From an uncultured Pirellulaceae bacterium (GTDB lineage: Bacteria > Planctomycetota > Planctomycetia > Pirellulales > Pirellulaceae): a stretch of 20,106 bases of DNA. Shown here piece after piece: positions 6,604 through 15,277 of this stretch (position 1 is the first letter of the stretch; the number at the start of each line of letters is the position of its first letter). The DNA is taken from contig CAKQWG010000048.1 of assembly GCA_934278005.1 (NCBI GenBank), forward strand, positions 1-20,106. Reading direction: 5' to 3'. Below the pieces are notes generated by a model that saw nothing but the letters and a program-made list of their open reading frames with translations, had not been told where the DNA came from and ran no database searches. A program made the position numbers and the translations under genes.

Positions 6604-7788
6604 TTAGGTCAGCAGTCCATTGGGGTCGATGACAAATTTTTTCGACGAACCGGCACTGAACTGTGCGTATGCCTCGGGGGCTTGGTCAATCGTGATGACT
6701 TCGATATTCATCACCGCAGACAGATCGATGCGATTCCACAGGATGGCTTGCATCAATTCGCGGCTGTAATTGCGAACGGGAGCCAGGCCAGTGGTCAAGG
6801 TCAACGACTTGTTCCACGCCGCGCCAAAGGTAAAGTCCAGCATGCCGCTCTGAGCGCGCGGATGCGGACTGCCGGGGTCTCTGCCTACATAGATTCCGAG
6901 TACGCCGATGCTGCCACCTGCGCGAACGACCTGAATCATTGAATTGAGTGCGGCCTCGGGATGCTCTTGGTCGCTGTGTTCGCCCAGTCCATGAGCTTCA
7001 TAGCCCACGGCATCCACGCCGCAGTCGACTTCAGGCACACCCAGGATCGCGTCGATTTGATCGACCAGTGGAGTGCCGCTGGCAAGGTCTGCGACTTCGT
7101 AGCCCGCCGCTTTCATGACCTGCAGTCGCTCGCTATTCTGATCGCCGATGATGACGCAAGCAGCTCCCAGCAAGCGAGCGGCAGCGGCCGCACATCGCCC
7201 GACCGGTCCAGCTCCGGCCACGTAGACCGTGGATCCGGGTTTGACTTTGGCACTCACGCAGCCGTGGTATCCCGTGGGCAGCACATCGGACAGCAACGCC
7301 AAGTCCAACATCCGCTGCATGGCTTGCTCGCGATCGGGAAACTTGAGCAGAGCGAAGTCGGCGTAAGGCACCAAGCAGTACTGCGCCTGACCACCCTGCC
7401 ATCCGCCAAGGTTGAATCCGTAAGCACCCAGCGGCCCCTTGTCGTTGACCCGCTGGCAAATCTCCGGATGCTGCGTGGTGCAATTGCGGCAGCGGCCGCA
7501 GCAGACATTGAATGGGACGGACACAACGTCACCAACGGCCAACAGCTCAACGTCTCGGCCAACTTCGACGATCTCGCCAGTGATCTCGTGGCCCAGCACC
7601 ATCCCGCGGGGCACCTTGAATCTACCATGGTAAATGTGCTGGTCGCTGCCGCAGATATTTGTGGCGATAACCTTCACAATAACGGCGTGCTCCAGTGTCT
7701 TGCCGCGAAACTCGCGCCTGGGTACTGGCAGATCTACGACTGCTAAATTCCTCGTACCGGCGTAGGTGACGCTAAGATTCGTAGACAC
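6604..7788 (-). CDS. fdhA: Glutathione-independent formaldehyde dehydrogenase, zinc MDR family
   Basis: 394 residues, close in length and sequence to Pseudomonas putida formaldehyde dehydrogenase, which oxidises formaldehyde to formate with NAD+ without glutathione. Visible: TNICGSDQH (catalytic zinc Cys), GHEITGE, the structural zinc cluster CCGRCRNC plus a fourth Cys (HPEIC), the ADH signature VPFNV, a Rossmann loop VAGAGPVGR, GDQNSERL at the adenosine ribose, and the C-terminal SSKKFVIDP. The long insertion typical of FdhA is present around EVDCGVDAVGYEAHG. The start is GTG at 7788; the Shine-Dalgarno is weak (GAAAG). It is a single transcription unit by spacing. It likely detoxifies formaldehyde in the cytoplasm, but related enzymes use other aldehydes or alcohols. 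Confidence 0.9.
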   Translation of the reverse strand: MSTNLSVTYAGTRNLAVVDLPVPRREFRGKTLEHAVIVKVIATNICGSDQHIYHGRFKVPRGMVLGHEITGEIVEVGRDVELLAVGDVVSVPFNVCCGRCRNCTTQHPEICQRVNDKGPLGAYGFNLGGWQGGQAQYCLVPYADFALLKFPDREQAMQRMLDLALLSDVLPTGYHGCVSAKVKPGSTVYVAGAGPVGRCAAAAARLLGAACVIIGDQNSERLQVMKAAGYEVADLASGTPLVDQIDAILGVPEVDCGVDAVGYEAHGLGEHSDQEHPEAALNSMIQVVRAGGSIGVLGIYVGRDPGSPHPRAQSGMLDFTFGAAWNKSLTLTTGLAPVRNYSRELMQAILWNRIDLSAVMNIEVITIDQAPEAYAQFSAGSSKKFVIDPNGLLT

Positions 7789-7824
7789 GTATGAATACTT
7801 TCAATTGTTGATGAACTGTGTGGT

Positions 7825-7846
7825 GCTACTGGCTACTGGCTACTGG
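7825..7846. repeat. Heptamer direct repeat (GCTACTG)3
   Basis: Three exact GCTACTG units upstream of fdhA (minus strand), in the 242-bp gap between fdhA and yggS. A short simple repeat; no function is evident. The rest of that gap shows nothing I can name. Confidence 0.8.
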
Positions 7847-8030
7847 ACTGATATGGCAAGTTCTGAAATCGAAGAACACTCGCTAACCTCCTCGCCAAAA
7901 AATCGGTGGAACATTCCATATCGACCATGGCCGCGATGCCAGTGAACCCCCTGCCGGAGATTTGAGCTAAATGGTCGAAAGACAATTTCCCGTTAGCGAA
8001 TCCAAGCCAACACAGCTGGCAAACACCACG

Positions 8031-8855
8031 CTACAAAATGCCCTGCCATAAACTTGAGCCAATTCGGACTAGCGTCGCCCCAGCGGCGATTGCTTCTCGA
8101 AAATCGCCGCTCATGCCCATCGAAAGCTCCCTAAGCGTTAGCCCTGGAAACTCTTGCTGCAATTCATCTCGCAGTTCGCTAACGCGCTGGAATTCGCGCC
8201 GTGCACGGTCGGCTGTCGCATCCAGGCTGGACATCGCCATCAGACCGCAAAATTCGATTCCCGGCAGCTCGTCAGCCAACTCTAGCACGCGGCGAGTATC
8301 GTCGATCGACATACCGGTCTTGCTGCTATCCGACGTTACATTGACCTCCAGCAACAACCGGCAGCGGAGCTGCTGTGCAACGGCTTCCCGGCTGATTGCC
8401 TGAGCCAATCGCAAGCTATCGAGCGAATGCAGCAAGCTGATTATCGGCAGCGTGCGTTTTAACTTATTGCGTTGCAAGTGGCCGATCAGATGCCACTGCA
8501 GAGCATGTGCTGCCTGCGGCAATGAAGCGCTATGCGCAGAATCGCTGGGGGCCGCGTCCGATGGACTCCTCACGTCGCTTGAGCTATGGTGAACATCAAC
8601 GGGCTGAGCCCGTGATTGTTGATCGCAGTAATCGGCTTTCTCCCACAGCCCCTGCGGTCGGTTTTCAGCTAAAACATGGCAGCCAGCCTGAGCGAGCTGC
8701 CAAGCAAACTCGGGAGCCACGTATTTAGTAACACCCACCACCTGCACTTGGTCGGTGACGCGCCCGGCCGCATGGCAAGCCTGGGCGACTTCTGCCGAAA
8801 CACGAAGCCAATTCTCGCGGAGGATTGACGCGGTTTTTTGGGACGCAGGCTGCAT
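8031..8855 (-). CDS. yggS: PLP homeostasis protein, YggS/PROSC family
   Basis: A cytosolic pyridoxal-phosphate-binding TIM-barrel protein that buffers PLP and affects amino-acid metabolism. The PLP lysine is K44 in VVGVTKYV. Family motifs follow: LAENRPQ, WHLIGHLQRNK, LHSLDSLRLA, LLEVNVTSDSSKTGM, GLMAMSSL, LSMGMSGDFREAI and VRIGSSLW. The protein is 274 residues against the usual about 230. The excess is a hydrophilic Ser/Asp/Ala-rich insertion (about residues 81-117) between the WEKAD helix and WHLIGHLQ, whose start is encoded by a 29-bp palindrome (8595-8623). The PLP site is unaffected. ATG 8855 begins 2 nt after the upstream gene's stop, so the two are co-transcribed. Confidence 0.93.
   Translation of the reverse strand: MQPASQKTASILRENWLRVSAEVAQACHAAGRVTDQVQVVGVTKYVAPEFAWQLAQAGCHVLAENRPQGLWEKADYCDQQSRAQPVDVHHSSSDVRSPSDAAPSDSAHSASLPQAAHALQWHLIGHLQRNKLKRTLPIISLLHSLDSLRLAQAISREAVAQQLRCRLLLEVNVTSDSSKTGMSIDDTRRVLELADELPGIEFCGLMAMSSLDATADRARREFQRVSELRDELQQEFPGLTLRELSMGMSGDFREAIAAGATLVRIGSSLWQGIL
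8595..8623. repeat. Palindromic element embedded in yggS
   Basis: Outer arms ATCAAC/GTTGAT enclose ACGGGCT-GA-GCCCGT, with a short unpaired stretch (GATT) on one side. It is read in frame as DQQSRAQPVD (residues 78-87) at the N-terminal edge of the YggS insertion. It resembles a REP-like element captured by a gene. Confidence 0.6.
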
Positions 8856-8857
8856 GG

Positions 8858-10795
8858 CTAGACGCCCGCCTCCACTTCTAAGAGCGGCTCAAGATTACCG
8901 TCATCGGCATCGAATCGCCCGGCGAAGAACTCCGACAAAGTGTGCATCCCGATTGCCGTTCTACGCAGCGGCTTCTCTAGCGAGCGATACAGCACCCATT
9001 GTTTTTTACCGATCTGGACCCGAAAAGCTACTGCTTCATCGGCGCCGACAATCCGCAGATCCTGCCCAACGGTCAGGTGCCGCCACGTGACAGGTTTCCT
9101 GGCGTGCGAACCGCGCAGGCTGATCAAGGTGGCGGCGTAGAGGCGTTGACCTTGGGCCTGTTGTTCAGAGATCAACGCCTCCTGTTCGGCCTGCAGCCGG
9201 CCGGCGGTTGCTTGCCTTCGCCATTCGGGCAGATGCAGAGGGAGTGTCAAGTACCGTGCACCATCGCCGGTCGCGATGAATCCTTCGGTTGTCTTTTCAG
9301 CTGGCTCAAATAGTGCATCGCCAGCTAGTGGCATGTGGGAGCTGATCGTCCAGGTCCCCGACTGGTCGCACAGCATTGCATCGGCCAGCAGCAACATACG
9401 ATCTTGTCGGAATAGGAGAGCTTGGCGTTGCACACGCGCGTGTTGACCGAATTTGGCTTCTAGCTCTAAGTAGTCGACATCATCATCGCTGAACCAACAC
9501 ACCTCGCTCCATTCATCCAACTGAAGTTGCGGTTGTCCGTCCAGGTCGACTTGAGCGGTCCACTGGCCGGCGAGCACCGGCGCGCCGTTTTTGCCGAGGG
9601 CCTCGATGCAAATCTCGCTGTCTGAGAAATCAAGTGCGAAGCGGATACCCTTGCTGCGCCAATCGCTCTGCATGACCACGCAGGCAGCATCGCTGCAGTA
9701 ATCGGTCAGCGGCGGAGTCTTTGAGGCGGCCTTATCCCGGCTAGGCTTGCCCTTCTTACTAGCGTCCGGCAGTAGGCCCGACAGGCGCATGGCGTTGCGC
9801 AGCGTTTTGGGGCTGCGAGTTTGATTTACGAGGGCTTGCCACATCGCTTGTGGACGCGGAGCGTTGTATCCAGCCGCCAGAAGCTGCGTCCCGTCGGGAC
9901 GTGCCCAGCGACATGCGTGCTTGAGCAATTCACTCAGTGCCTGCTGCTGCGGTGGATACCATTTGCGCAGTCCCAGCGAATCGGCCAATACGCGGCAGCG
10001 GATGACGCTCGCAAGCGCGGCTCGCAGGTATGTAGCACCGTGAGCCAACCACGGCGCGGGAGTCTCCAGACTGCGCTCCAGGTACTCTGCCGAGTGGTCC
10101 ATAGCTTCGCTGGCCGTGTTGAGCACGCTGCGCTGAGATCCGGACGTAGCGACCCCGATCAACAAGGGCAATTCGCACTGCAACACCAGATGGCAGATAA
10201 CGGACTCTTCCAGATCGGGAGCGTAGGTAATGATGCGTTCTACCAATGACTGGACCCATTCGGGCAGCCACTCGTTGCCAATCCGGCGGGCGTGCTCGGG
10301 CAGATGCCAAGCTAGCGCCGAGATCCCCAGCGCGGATTTGGGAAACGCATCGGCGGTTTGCAGCCAACCGAACGCTATGGACTCTAGCGGCTGGTCCATC
10401 AACCCGACAACCTCCGACAGTTGGGCAGTTCGCTCTTGCTCGGAATGGGCGGCATTCTCACAGACGATGGCAGCGAGTTTCTTAGCCGATAAACCTGCAC
10501 GCACCAACACCTCAGCCTGCTCCTGAATCAGCGTCGACCACAGGAAGGTGTTTTCAAGGCTGACAGACCGCGGCCAGTTCAACTGCGACAACTGGTGATC
10601 GTAGGCGGCCGTCCACACATCGAGCGGTTGTGCCATGGCAGCGGTGACTTGTTTGCTCATTGTTTTCATTCTTGCCGGAAGTCTTTTACGGCTCGCTTTA
10701 CCACTCAGCGGCCTACTAGAAGAGTCCGAGACAGCCGAGTCTGAACGGGTGGTTGCGGCTACATGACGAGGGTTTATCCAATCCATAGTGGGCAC
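8858..10795 (-). CDS. Conserved hypothetical, heparinase II/III-like architecture
   Basis: Up to 645 residues. Residues 60-330 are helical, ending near RPDGTQLLAAG (299 on); a Lys-rich linker (about 345-358) then leads into a beta-rich half (residues 370-610), for example ACVVMQSDW, IRFALDFSDSEICIEAL and RMLLLADAML. Helical toroid then beta-sandwich is the layout of heparinase II/III polysaccharide lyase-like proteins, and PDG plus the 'D' in the late strand fit loosely. The catalytic residues of lyases cannot be confirmed, so it may be a non-enzymatic relative. There is no signal peptide, odd for a lyase. The first 42 residues are Ser/Arg-rich and low complexity; starts at GTG 10795, ATG 10786, ATG 10669 (M43) or ATG 10660 (M46) are all possible and none has a strong ribosome binding site. 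yggS follows after 2 nt. Confidence 0.7.
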   Translation of the reverse strand: MPTMDWINPRHVAATTRSDSAVSDSSSRPLSGKASRKRLPARMKTMSKQVTAAMAQPLDVWTAAYDHQLSQLNWPRSVSLENTFLWSTLIQEQAEVLVRAGLSAKKLAAIVCENAAHSEQERTAQLSEVVGLMDQPLESIAFGWLQTADAFPKSALGISALAWHLPEHARRIGNEWLPEWVQSLVERIITYAPDLEESVICHLVLQCELPLLIGVATSGSQRSVLNTASEAMDHSAEYLERSLETPAPWLAHGATYLRAALASVIRCRVLADSLGLRKWYPPQQQALSELLKHACRWARPDGTQLLAAGYNAPRPQAMWQALVNQTRSPKTLRNAMRLSGLLPDASKKGKPSRDKAASKTPPLTDYCSDAACVVMQSDWRSKGIRFALDFSDSEICIEALGKNGAPVLAGQWTAQVDLDGQPQLQLDEWSEVCWFSDDDVDYLELEAKFGQHARVQRQALLFRQDRMLLLADAMLCDQSGTWTISSHMPLAGDALFEPAEKTTEGFIATGDGARYLTLPLHLPEWRRQATAGRLQAEQEALISEQQAQGQRLYAATLISLRGSHARKPVTWRHLTVGQDLRIVGADEAVAFRVQIGKKQWVLYRSLEKPLRRTAIGMHTLSEFFAGRFDADDGNLEPLLEVEAGV

Positions 10796-10891
10796 TCGTT
10801 TCTATTTTTTATTGGCTCGCCCCAAGTCAGGGCGACGATTGGCGACGATTGACGATTATGGATGAGGCAATTTTCCAGATCGGATAATTGG

Positions 10892-10897
10892 TATACT
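10892..10897 (+). promoter_or_regulatory. Possible -10 element upstream of the ydjY-like gene
   Basis: TATACT in an AT-rich stretch of the 261-bp gap (10796-11056) between two divergent genes, with a loose TTTTCC 15 bp upstream. Transcription would give a leader of about 155 nt. The gap also has short direct repeats (GGCGACGATT twice, then GACGATT) at about 10840-10857. Weak evidence. Confidence 0.25.
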
Positions 10898-11056
10898 ATG
10901 CCCTTGGCAGCATGGACCTGCAGTTGTCTTGTGAAAATTAATTTGTACCTCATTGTGCTTGCCCATTGCGGCTTGTCAAAGACACTCTGCCCACTTTGCG
11001 TTGCTAACCATTAAATAAGTTTGTCGCCAAAGAATTCTGTCGCAAGAAGCTGATCC

Positions 11057-11899
11057 ATGAAGCCGTCGATCCAATACATCGCATTTATGTTGCTATTGAC
11101 CACCAGCCTGGGTAGTTCTCCTGCCTTGCAAGCTCAGTGGCAAGGGCGCGAAAAGATACTGGAAGAACGAAACAAGTTGTTTGGCGACCCGCCAGCAATG
11201 GTACGACTCGATCCGCACGACTATGTATGGGTCGACCGCGCCAAGAAGCGAATTGTAGTCGATGGCTATATTGCTATGCGCGAGGGTGCGCTAGAGATGT
11301 TGGCTTGTCCCGTTGGCACTAAAGAGCACGAATCGATCATAGCTACCTTTTGCAAGGCTCAGACAGTCCACGCGGGCCTATTGGCGGTGGGAGCCGAAAC
11401 GGGCAAGCCCGTGCAGTGGCAACCGACCTATGAGCCCCCCAGCGGCAGCGAAATCCAGATCAACGTCTTATGGCACACAGCCGACGGTGCCCAAACGCAT
11501 ACGGATGTGCGCAAGTGGTTGCGTGTGATGGGCACGAAAGACGAAATCCTGGAACCCAATTTTGTGTTCGCGGGCAGCTCTTTTTGGGAGGACCCAGACA
11601 CCGGCCAGAGTCATTACCAAGCCGAGAGTGGCGACTTGATTTGCGTTTCGAACTTCAGTACCGCGACGCTGGACGTACCGCTCAAAAGCACGCATGCCAA
11701 CACGGGTTTGATGTTCGTTGCGTTCACAGAGCGCATCCCGGCCAAGCACACTCCGGTGCGTTTGGTGCTGCAAGTTGTCGCGCAGCCAAAAGGTAACAAA
11801 ACGCCAAGCGCCGAGCCTGACCGACCGGCGGCAGAGCGCAGTCCGCCCAGCCAGCCGGCTACAGCCCAGCCTGAGCCCGCTGCAGACGCGGCTAAGTGA
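11057..11899 (+). CDS. Exported YdjY-domain protein
   Basis: 280 residues. An N-terminal signal peptide (KPSIQYIAFMLLLTTSLGSS, with probable cleavage after PALQA near residue 26) sends it to the periplasm. The middle 200 residues match my memory of the planctomycete YdjY-like family: KKRIVVDGYIAMREGALEML ACPVGTKEHES, then VHAGLLAVGAETG and PNFVFAGSSFW. The family is uncharacterised. The C-terminal 40 residues are Pro/Ala/Ser/Glu rich and probably disordered. It stands alone, convergent with the FHA gene at 11954. The Shine-Dalgarno is weak (AAGAAG, 7 nt upstream). Confidence 0.78.
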   Translation: MKPSIQYIAFMLLLTTSLGSSPALQAQWQGREKILEERNKLFGDPPAMVRLDPHDYVWVDRAKKRIVVDGYIAMREGALEMLACPVGTKEHESIIATFCKAQTVHAGLLAVGAETGKPVQWQPTYEPPSGSEIQINVLWHTADGAQTHTDVRKWLRVMGTKDEILEPNFVFAGSSFWEDPDTGQSHYQAESGDLICVSNFSTATLDVPLKSTHANTGLMFVAFTERIPAKHTPVRLVLQVVAQPKGNKTPSAEPDRPAAERSPPSQPATAQPEPAADAAK

Positions 11900-11953
11900 T
11901 AGCCAAGTAACTGCTCGGACGGAGACTCAGCCGCAGCAGTGCTGGCCATCGCG

Positions 11954-12871
11954 CTAGGGCTCGTGCCACGTCGCGCGGTCGGAGGTGTGCCGCCTGAGCT
12001 CACCCACCGGCATGTGGTGCTTGCCAAACCTAATCGACTCAACGTTCTGCACCTGGATGGGCAGCCGTGGTGGAAGATGCACGATGCGCCCGTCATGATT
12101 AAATGCACTGGTGCCGTTGGTAGAATCCAGGTCTTCTAGCGTGAGGCTGTCAGTTTTACCAACCAGTCGTGCATGGAACGAAGACACGGTATGGTCGTTG
12201 ATGCGAATTTCGCACTGGTCGCTACGTCCAATGAAAACCACGCGTTGTTGACGCTCCGCCTCTGGAAAGAACTGGCTTGGCACCATCAGTCGTTTATCGC
12301 GCCCGAGAATGATCAAATCGCGCGGCGTGATATGTGCAGGCTTTGTCAAGCGGACAAAATTCACATAGGTCCCATTGGTCGACTTGAGATCGCGCAGAAT
12401 CACTTTATCGCCGCGACGCATCACCGAGCAGTGCACGCCCGAGATCGTCGGCAGGTCTATCACGACATCGCAGTGCATGTCTGATCCGACAATTAGAGTC
12501 TCTTCGTCGAGCTGCTCTGCGATTGTGCTGCGGCGACCACCGCGATCTGCGCTTCGCGATTGATTGTTCTGTAGTTCAGTTCGCAGTTGTGTGTCGTACA
12601 CCGCACGCCTCTCGGGCCGCAACAAGCAGATTTTGGCGGCCTCGATCTCATTTAGCAAATCTTGACCGCGTTGTTCATGTTGATTGATCCCCAACCGTTT
12701 GACGTGTGCACGCTGCCGGTCAGCCGCATTGCGAATAACTTCGGCATTCTGTTCGAACAGGCGCACGCCCAGCAGCCGATAGTGCGACGGAGGCTGTTCC
12801 TCAGGTGGAATGCCTAACCACAAGTGGTACGCATCGTAGTCGTCCATAGCTTCAGTTCCGGATTCAAACAT
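11954..12871 (-). CDS. J-like domain plus two FHA domains
   Basis: 305 residues. Residues 10-98 start [20 protein letters not shown] and continue YRLLGV, with helices ending [16 protein letters not shown]; this is the planctomycete J-domain-like module lacking the catalytic HPD tripeptide. FHA1 (about 125-198) has G129-S130, S144, H147 and STNGT at 164-168. FHA2 (about 210-285) has GRS at 215-217, S230/S231, H233 and STNGT at 250-254. Both keep the residues that bind phosphothreonine, so it should read phosphorylated partners. ATG 12871 overlaps the end of the Hsp70 gene by 8 nt (ATGTTTGA), so translation is coupled; ATG 12847 is a second option. The pairing suggests a chaperone adaptor that directs the neighbouring Hsp70 to phosphoproteins (inference). 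Confidence 0.88.
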   Translation of the reverse strand: MFESGTEAMDDYDAYHLWLGIPPEEQPPSHYRLLGVRLFEQNAEVIRNAADRQRAHVKRLGINQHEQRGQDLLNEIEAAKICLLRPERRAVYDTQLRTELQNNQSRSADRGGRRSTIAEQLDEETLIVGSDMHCDVVIDLPTISGVHCSVMRRGDKVILRDLKSTNGTYVNFVRLTKPAHITPRDLIILGRDKRLMVPSQFFPEAERQQRVVFIGRSDQCEIRINDHTVSSFHARLVGKTDSLTLEDLDSTNGTSAFNHDGRIVHLPPRLPIQVQNVESIRFGKHHMPVGELRRHTSDRATWHEP

Positions 12872-14819
12872 CTAGCACCGTCTGTAGTTCTCGCGCTTCG
12901 GTCAAAAAGTCGCTCGCTTGTGCGGCCACCAACCCGGCGGCCACAGATTCGCGCCCCAATACGATCCAGGCGTGATCGAGCAATCGCATGGAGTGTTCCC
13001 AGGCCATTTTCAATTGAGCCAATTGCCCGTCGATTTCCACGCGTTCCTGCAATCGTTGCGTGCGTTGATGTTGCTTTTCCAATCGCTGAATCAACTGTCT
13101 TAGCGTATCGATCTCCTGCTGCGTGCGCTCGATCAAGCGGTGCGTTTGAACGGCGCCCGCCGGCGGCTCCATCTGCCCGCAATGCCGGCCGATAAAGCTA
13201 TACAGCTCGTCTAAGCGACTAATGACTGCGTCTTTATCGGTATGATCCGCCAAGCGAATTGGGCTGGGCCGCTGCACTACGGGCGTTGCTGCGTCGTCGC
13301 TGTGCGGATCAGCCGTTGGACTCAGTCTGGCGGTCCAGACGTCCAATGATTCGAGCGTCGAATAACCATCGCGACGGATCTCAACATAGGCGGCTGTATT
13401 GTCACGCGCAAGTTTAGCGGTTACCGAAATAGTCCCGTTGGCCGCGTAGTTACAAATGACTTTGATCCCCGATCCCTTCGGAAGCGGTGTATCGATTCTA
13501 ACTAAACATTCGCCCAACAACGTACAAAAATCGGGGTTTTCGCTCTCGCCTTCCAGCAGCGGCACTCGCGCGTTGCGCTGACCGTCGCGAGAAGTCACAA
13601 AGCTGTAGACTCGCGACGCGGGCAACTGGGTATTGCGAGGGATAAGAATTTTATTGACTCTTGTCTTGGTAGCCGCGTCGGTGCCGCGAACGCCTAAGCT
13701 ATGCGCATTGACGTTGACGACGTTAAATCGGGCCGATGCATCCAGGAAATCATCCTGCAAAGTGGCCGCGTAGAGCGCCGCGCCATGAGCGATCAATTCA
13801 TCGGGGTTTCCGGCCAAGCGGGGGACTAAACCTGACAACGCTCGCGCTTTATCGGCGACAATCGGAATGCGACTAGAGCCGCCGACCAACAGAAATTGAT
13901 CGATCTCGTGCCATTCACAGCCCGCGGTACGAATTACGTCATGCGTAGTGGCCAGTGCGCGGTCGACCAGCGGTTCGATCGCATCTTCGAACTCCGCGCG
14001 TCGCAGTTCGAACTGGACGTGCAGTCCCTCGGCTTGGAAGTCAACCTGCACGCTCGCACGGGCAGACAGAGCGTGTTTCAATTCCCGAGAGAGTTTCCAC
14101 AGGTGCTGCATCTGCAAACTATCGCGTCGCGGATCGACTCCAAACTGTGCGATACAACGGTCGGCGATGAGACCGATGATCCGTTGATCAAAATCGCGAC
14201 CGCCCAGATGGATGTCGCCATCGGTTCCCAAAGCGCGAAAGGTGCGGTCAACAAATTCCAGCAGGGTGACATCGAACGTACCGCCCCCCAAATCGAAGAC
14301 CAGCAACCGCCGCGCGCGATCCCCCGGTTTCGAGTCGACCATCATCTCGTGGCCCAGCGCGATTGCCGCCGCCGTAGGCTCATTGATGATGTCGAGCACC
14401 TCGAGTCCGGCCAGCTGTGCGGCCTGCTGCGTAGCGGTTCGCTTGCGTTCGTCGAAGTACGCCGGCACAGTCACGACGGCCGAGCGGACGTCGCCGTAAT
14501 TCGATCGCACACTGCTCAGCAGGTGGCGCATCAGAAACGCGGTCAACACTTCGGGAGGGACTTGCGTGCCGTGGATTTCGCGGCTGTAGTAGGCTTTACC
14601 GATGTCGCGTTTGAAGGCTTCGGCTAGCCCTGCCGGATCGGCCAAGCCCAGCTCGAGGGCATTTTCGCCAAACACGATATGCGGGCCAAAATAGATCGCG
14701 CTGGGAATCAAATGCTTTCCGGCTCGACCGCTGACCCCGCGCGGCTGTCCGCGACCATCCACGACCGACGCCAAACAGGTTGTCGTCCCCAAGTCCAAAC
14801 CTAGGCCAGCGTGTTGCAT
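12864..14819 (-). CDS. Hsp70 family protein, divergent DnaK paralogue
   Basis: About 651 residues. The nucleotide-binding domain (1-355) has all ATPase signatures: [11 protein letters not shown] (phosphate 1), [40 protein letters not shown] (phosphate 2) and [13 protein letters not shown] (adenosine). The beta substrate-binding domain (about 372-480) keeps [22 protein letters not shown] and [11 protein letters not shown]. The interdomain linker is not the usual DVLLLD, and the C-terminal helical lid is replaced by a poorly conserved stretch plus a coiled coil (560-625). No grpE or canonical dnaJ adjoins it, so it is a specialised rather than housekeeping chaperone. TTG 14822 precedes ATG 14819 in frame; I prefer ATG, though neither has a good Shine-Dalgarno. 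Confidence 0.92.
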   Translation of the reverse strand: MQHAGLGLDLGTTTCLASVVDGRGQPRGVSGRAGKHLIPSAIYFGPHIVFGENALELGLADPAGLAEAFKRDIGKAYYSREIHGTQVPPEVLTAFLMRHLLSSVRSNYGDVRSAVVTVPAYFDERKRTATQQAAQLAGLEVLDIINEPTAAAIALGHEMMVDSKPGDRARRLLVFDLGGGTFDVTLLEFVDRTFRALGTDGDIHLGGRDFDQRIIGLIADRCIAQFGVDPRRDSLQMQHLWKLSRELKHALSARASVQVDFQAEGLHVQFELRRAEFEDAIEPLVDRALATTHDVIRTAGCEWHEIDQFLLVGGSSRIPIVADKARALSGLVPRLAGNPDELIAHGAALYAATLQDDFLDASARFNVVNVNAHSLGVRGTDAATKTRVNKILIPRNTQLPASRVYSFVTSRDGQRNARVPLLEGESENPDFCTLLGECLVRIDTPLPKGSGIKVICNYAANGTISVTAKLARDNTAAYVEIRRDGYSTLESLDVWTARLSPTADPHSDDAATPVVQRPSPIRLADHTDKDAVISRLDELYSFIGRHCGQMEPPAGAVQTHRLIERTQQEIDTLRQLIQRLEKQHQRTQRLQERVEIDGQLAQLKMAWEHSMRLLDHAWIVLGRESVAAGLVAAQASDFLTEARELQTVLDV

Positions 14820-14870
14820 CAATCAATATTTCAGTTGAAGGTTGGTGTTACAGTTTCACGAAAGTCCGCC

Positions 14871-14996
14871 GCGCGCAATCAGCCGCAGGGCGTTAGCCCC
14901 GGTTGGCCCGCGCGCAATCAGCCGCAGGGCGTAAGCCCCGGTTGGCCCGCGCGCAATCAGCCGCAGGGCGTTAGCCCCGGTTGGCACGCGCGCAAT
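14871..14996. repeat. 39-bp tandem repeat, three copies plus a stub
   Basis: Units start at 14871, 14910 and 14949; a 9-nt stub starts at 14988. The unit contains AATCAGCCGCAGGGCGTTAG followed by CCCCGGTTGG and a GGGC-GTTA-GCCC hairpin. Copy 2 differs by one base (GTAAG for GTTAG). It lies 52 nt upstream of the Hsp70 start and would be in its leader if transcription starts near 15150-15200. The length, a multiple of three, keeps frames open on both strands, which explains spurious ORFs there. Confidence 0.95.
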
Positions 14997-15277
14997 TTCA
15001 TTTGATTCTAATCCAACCCCATCAGCCACCCACCCTGATACAACATTCCACTTACCAGTGGTCGACAACTGCAACATAACAGCCGGACACCGAACTGAAC
15101 CAATCCTGATCGACGCCGACGACGTCCAAATCCGAAAAAACACCGACGATTGCAGAATAACGATTTAGTCGTATAAACGGATATTTAAAACGGAAAGGCA
15201 ACCGGGGCTAACGCCCTGCGGCTGATTGCGTACGCGACAGTCCGGGGTGAATGCAGGCGGGATGTTGGGGTGGGCGG
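14997..15277. other. Rest of the gap upstream of the Hsp70 gene
   Basis: The 455-bp gap (14823-15277) has no gene. Besides the repeats it contains an AT-rich island at about 15150-15195 with TATAC-like elements on the minus strand; that is the best place for a promoter of the Hsp70/FHA pair, but no clean -35/-10 pair is visible. Confidence 0.5.
15199..15230. repeat. Inverted solitary copy of the 39-bp repeat core
   Basis: 32 bases that are the exact reverse complement of part of copies 1 and 3 of the array at 14871-14987. With the array it forms an inverted repeat whose loop is about 210 bp. Confidence 0.95.

Noticed and set aside
14871..14996. CRISPR-like array
   Set aside because: The units are head-to-tail identical with no variable spacers, and no cas gene is present.
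14811..15143. ORFs on both strands across the 39-bp array
   Set aside because: They owe their openness to the repeat length being a multiple of three; the peptides are just the repeat translated.
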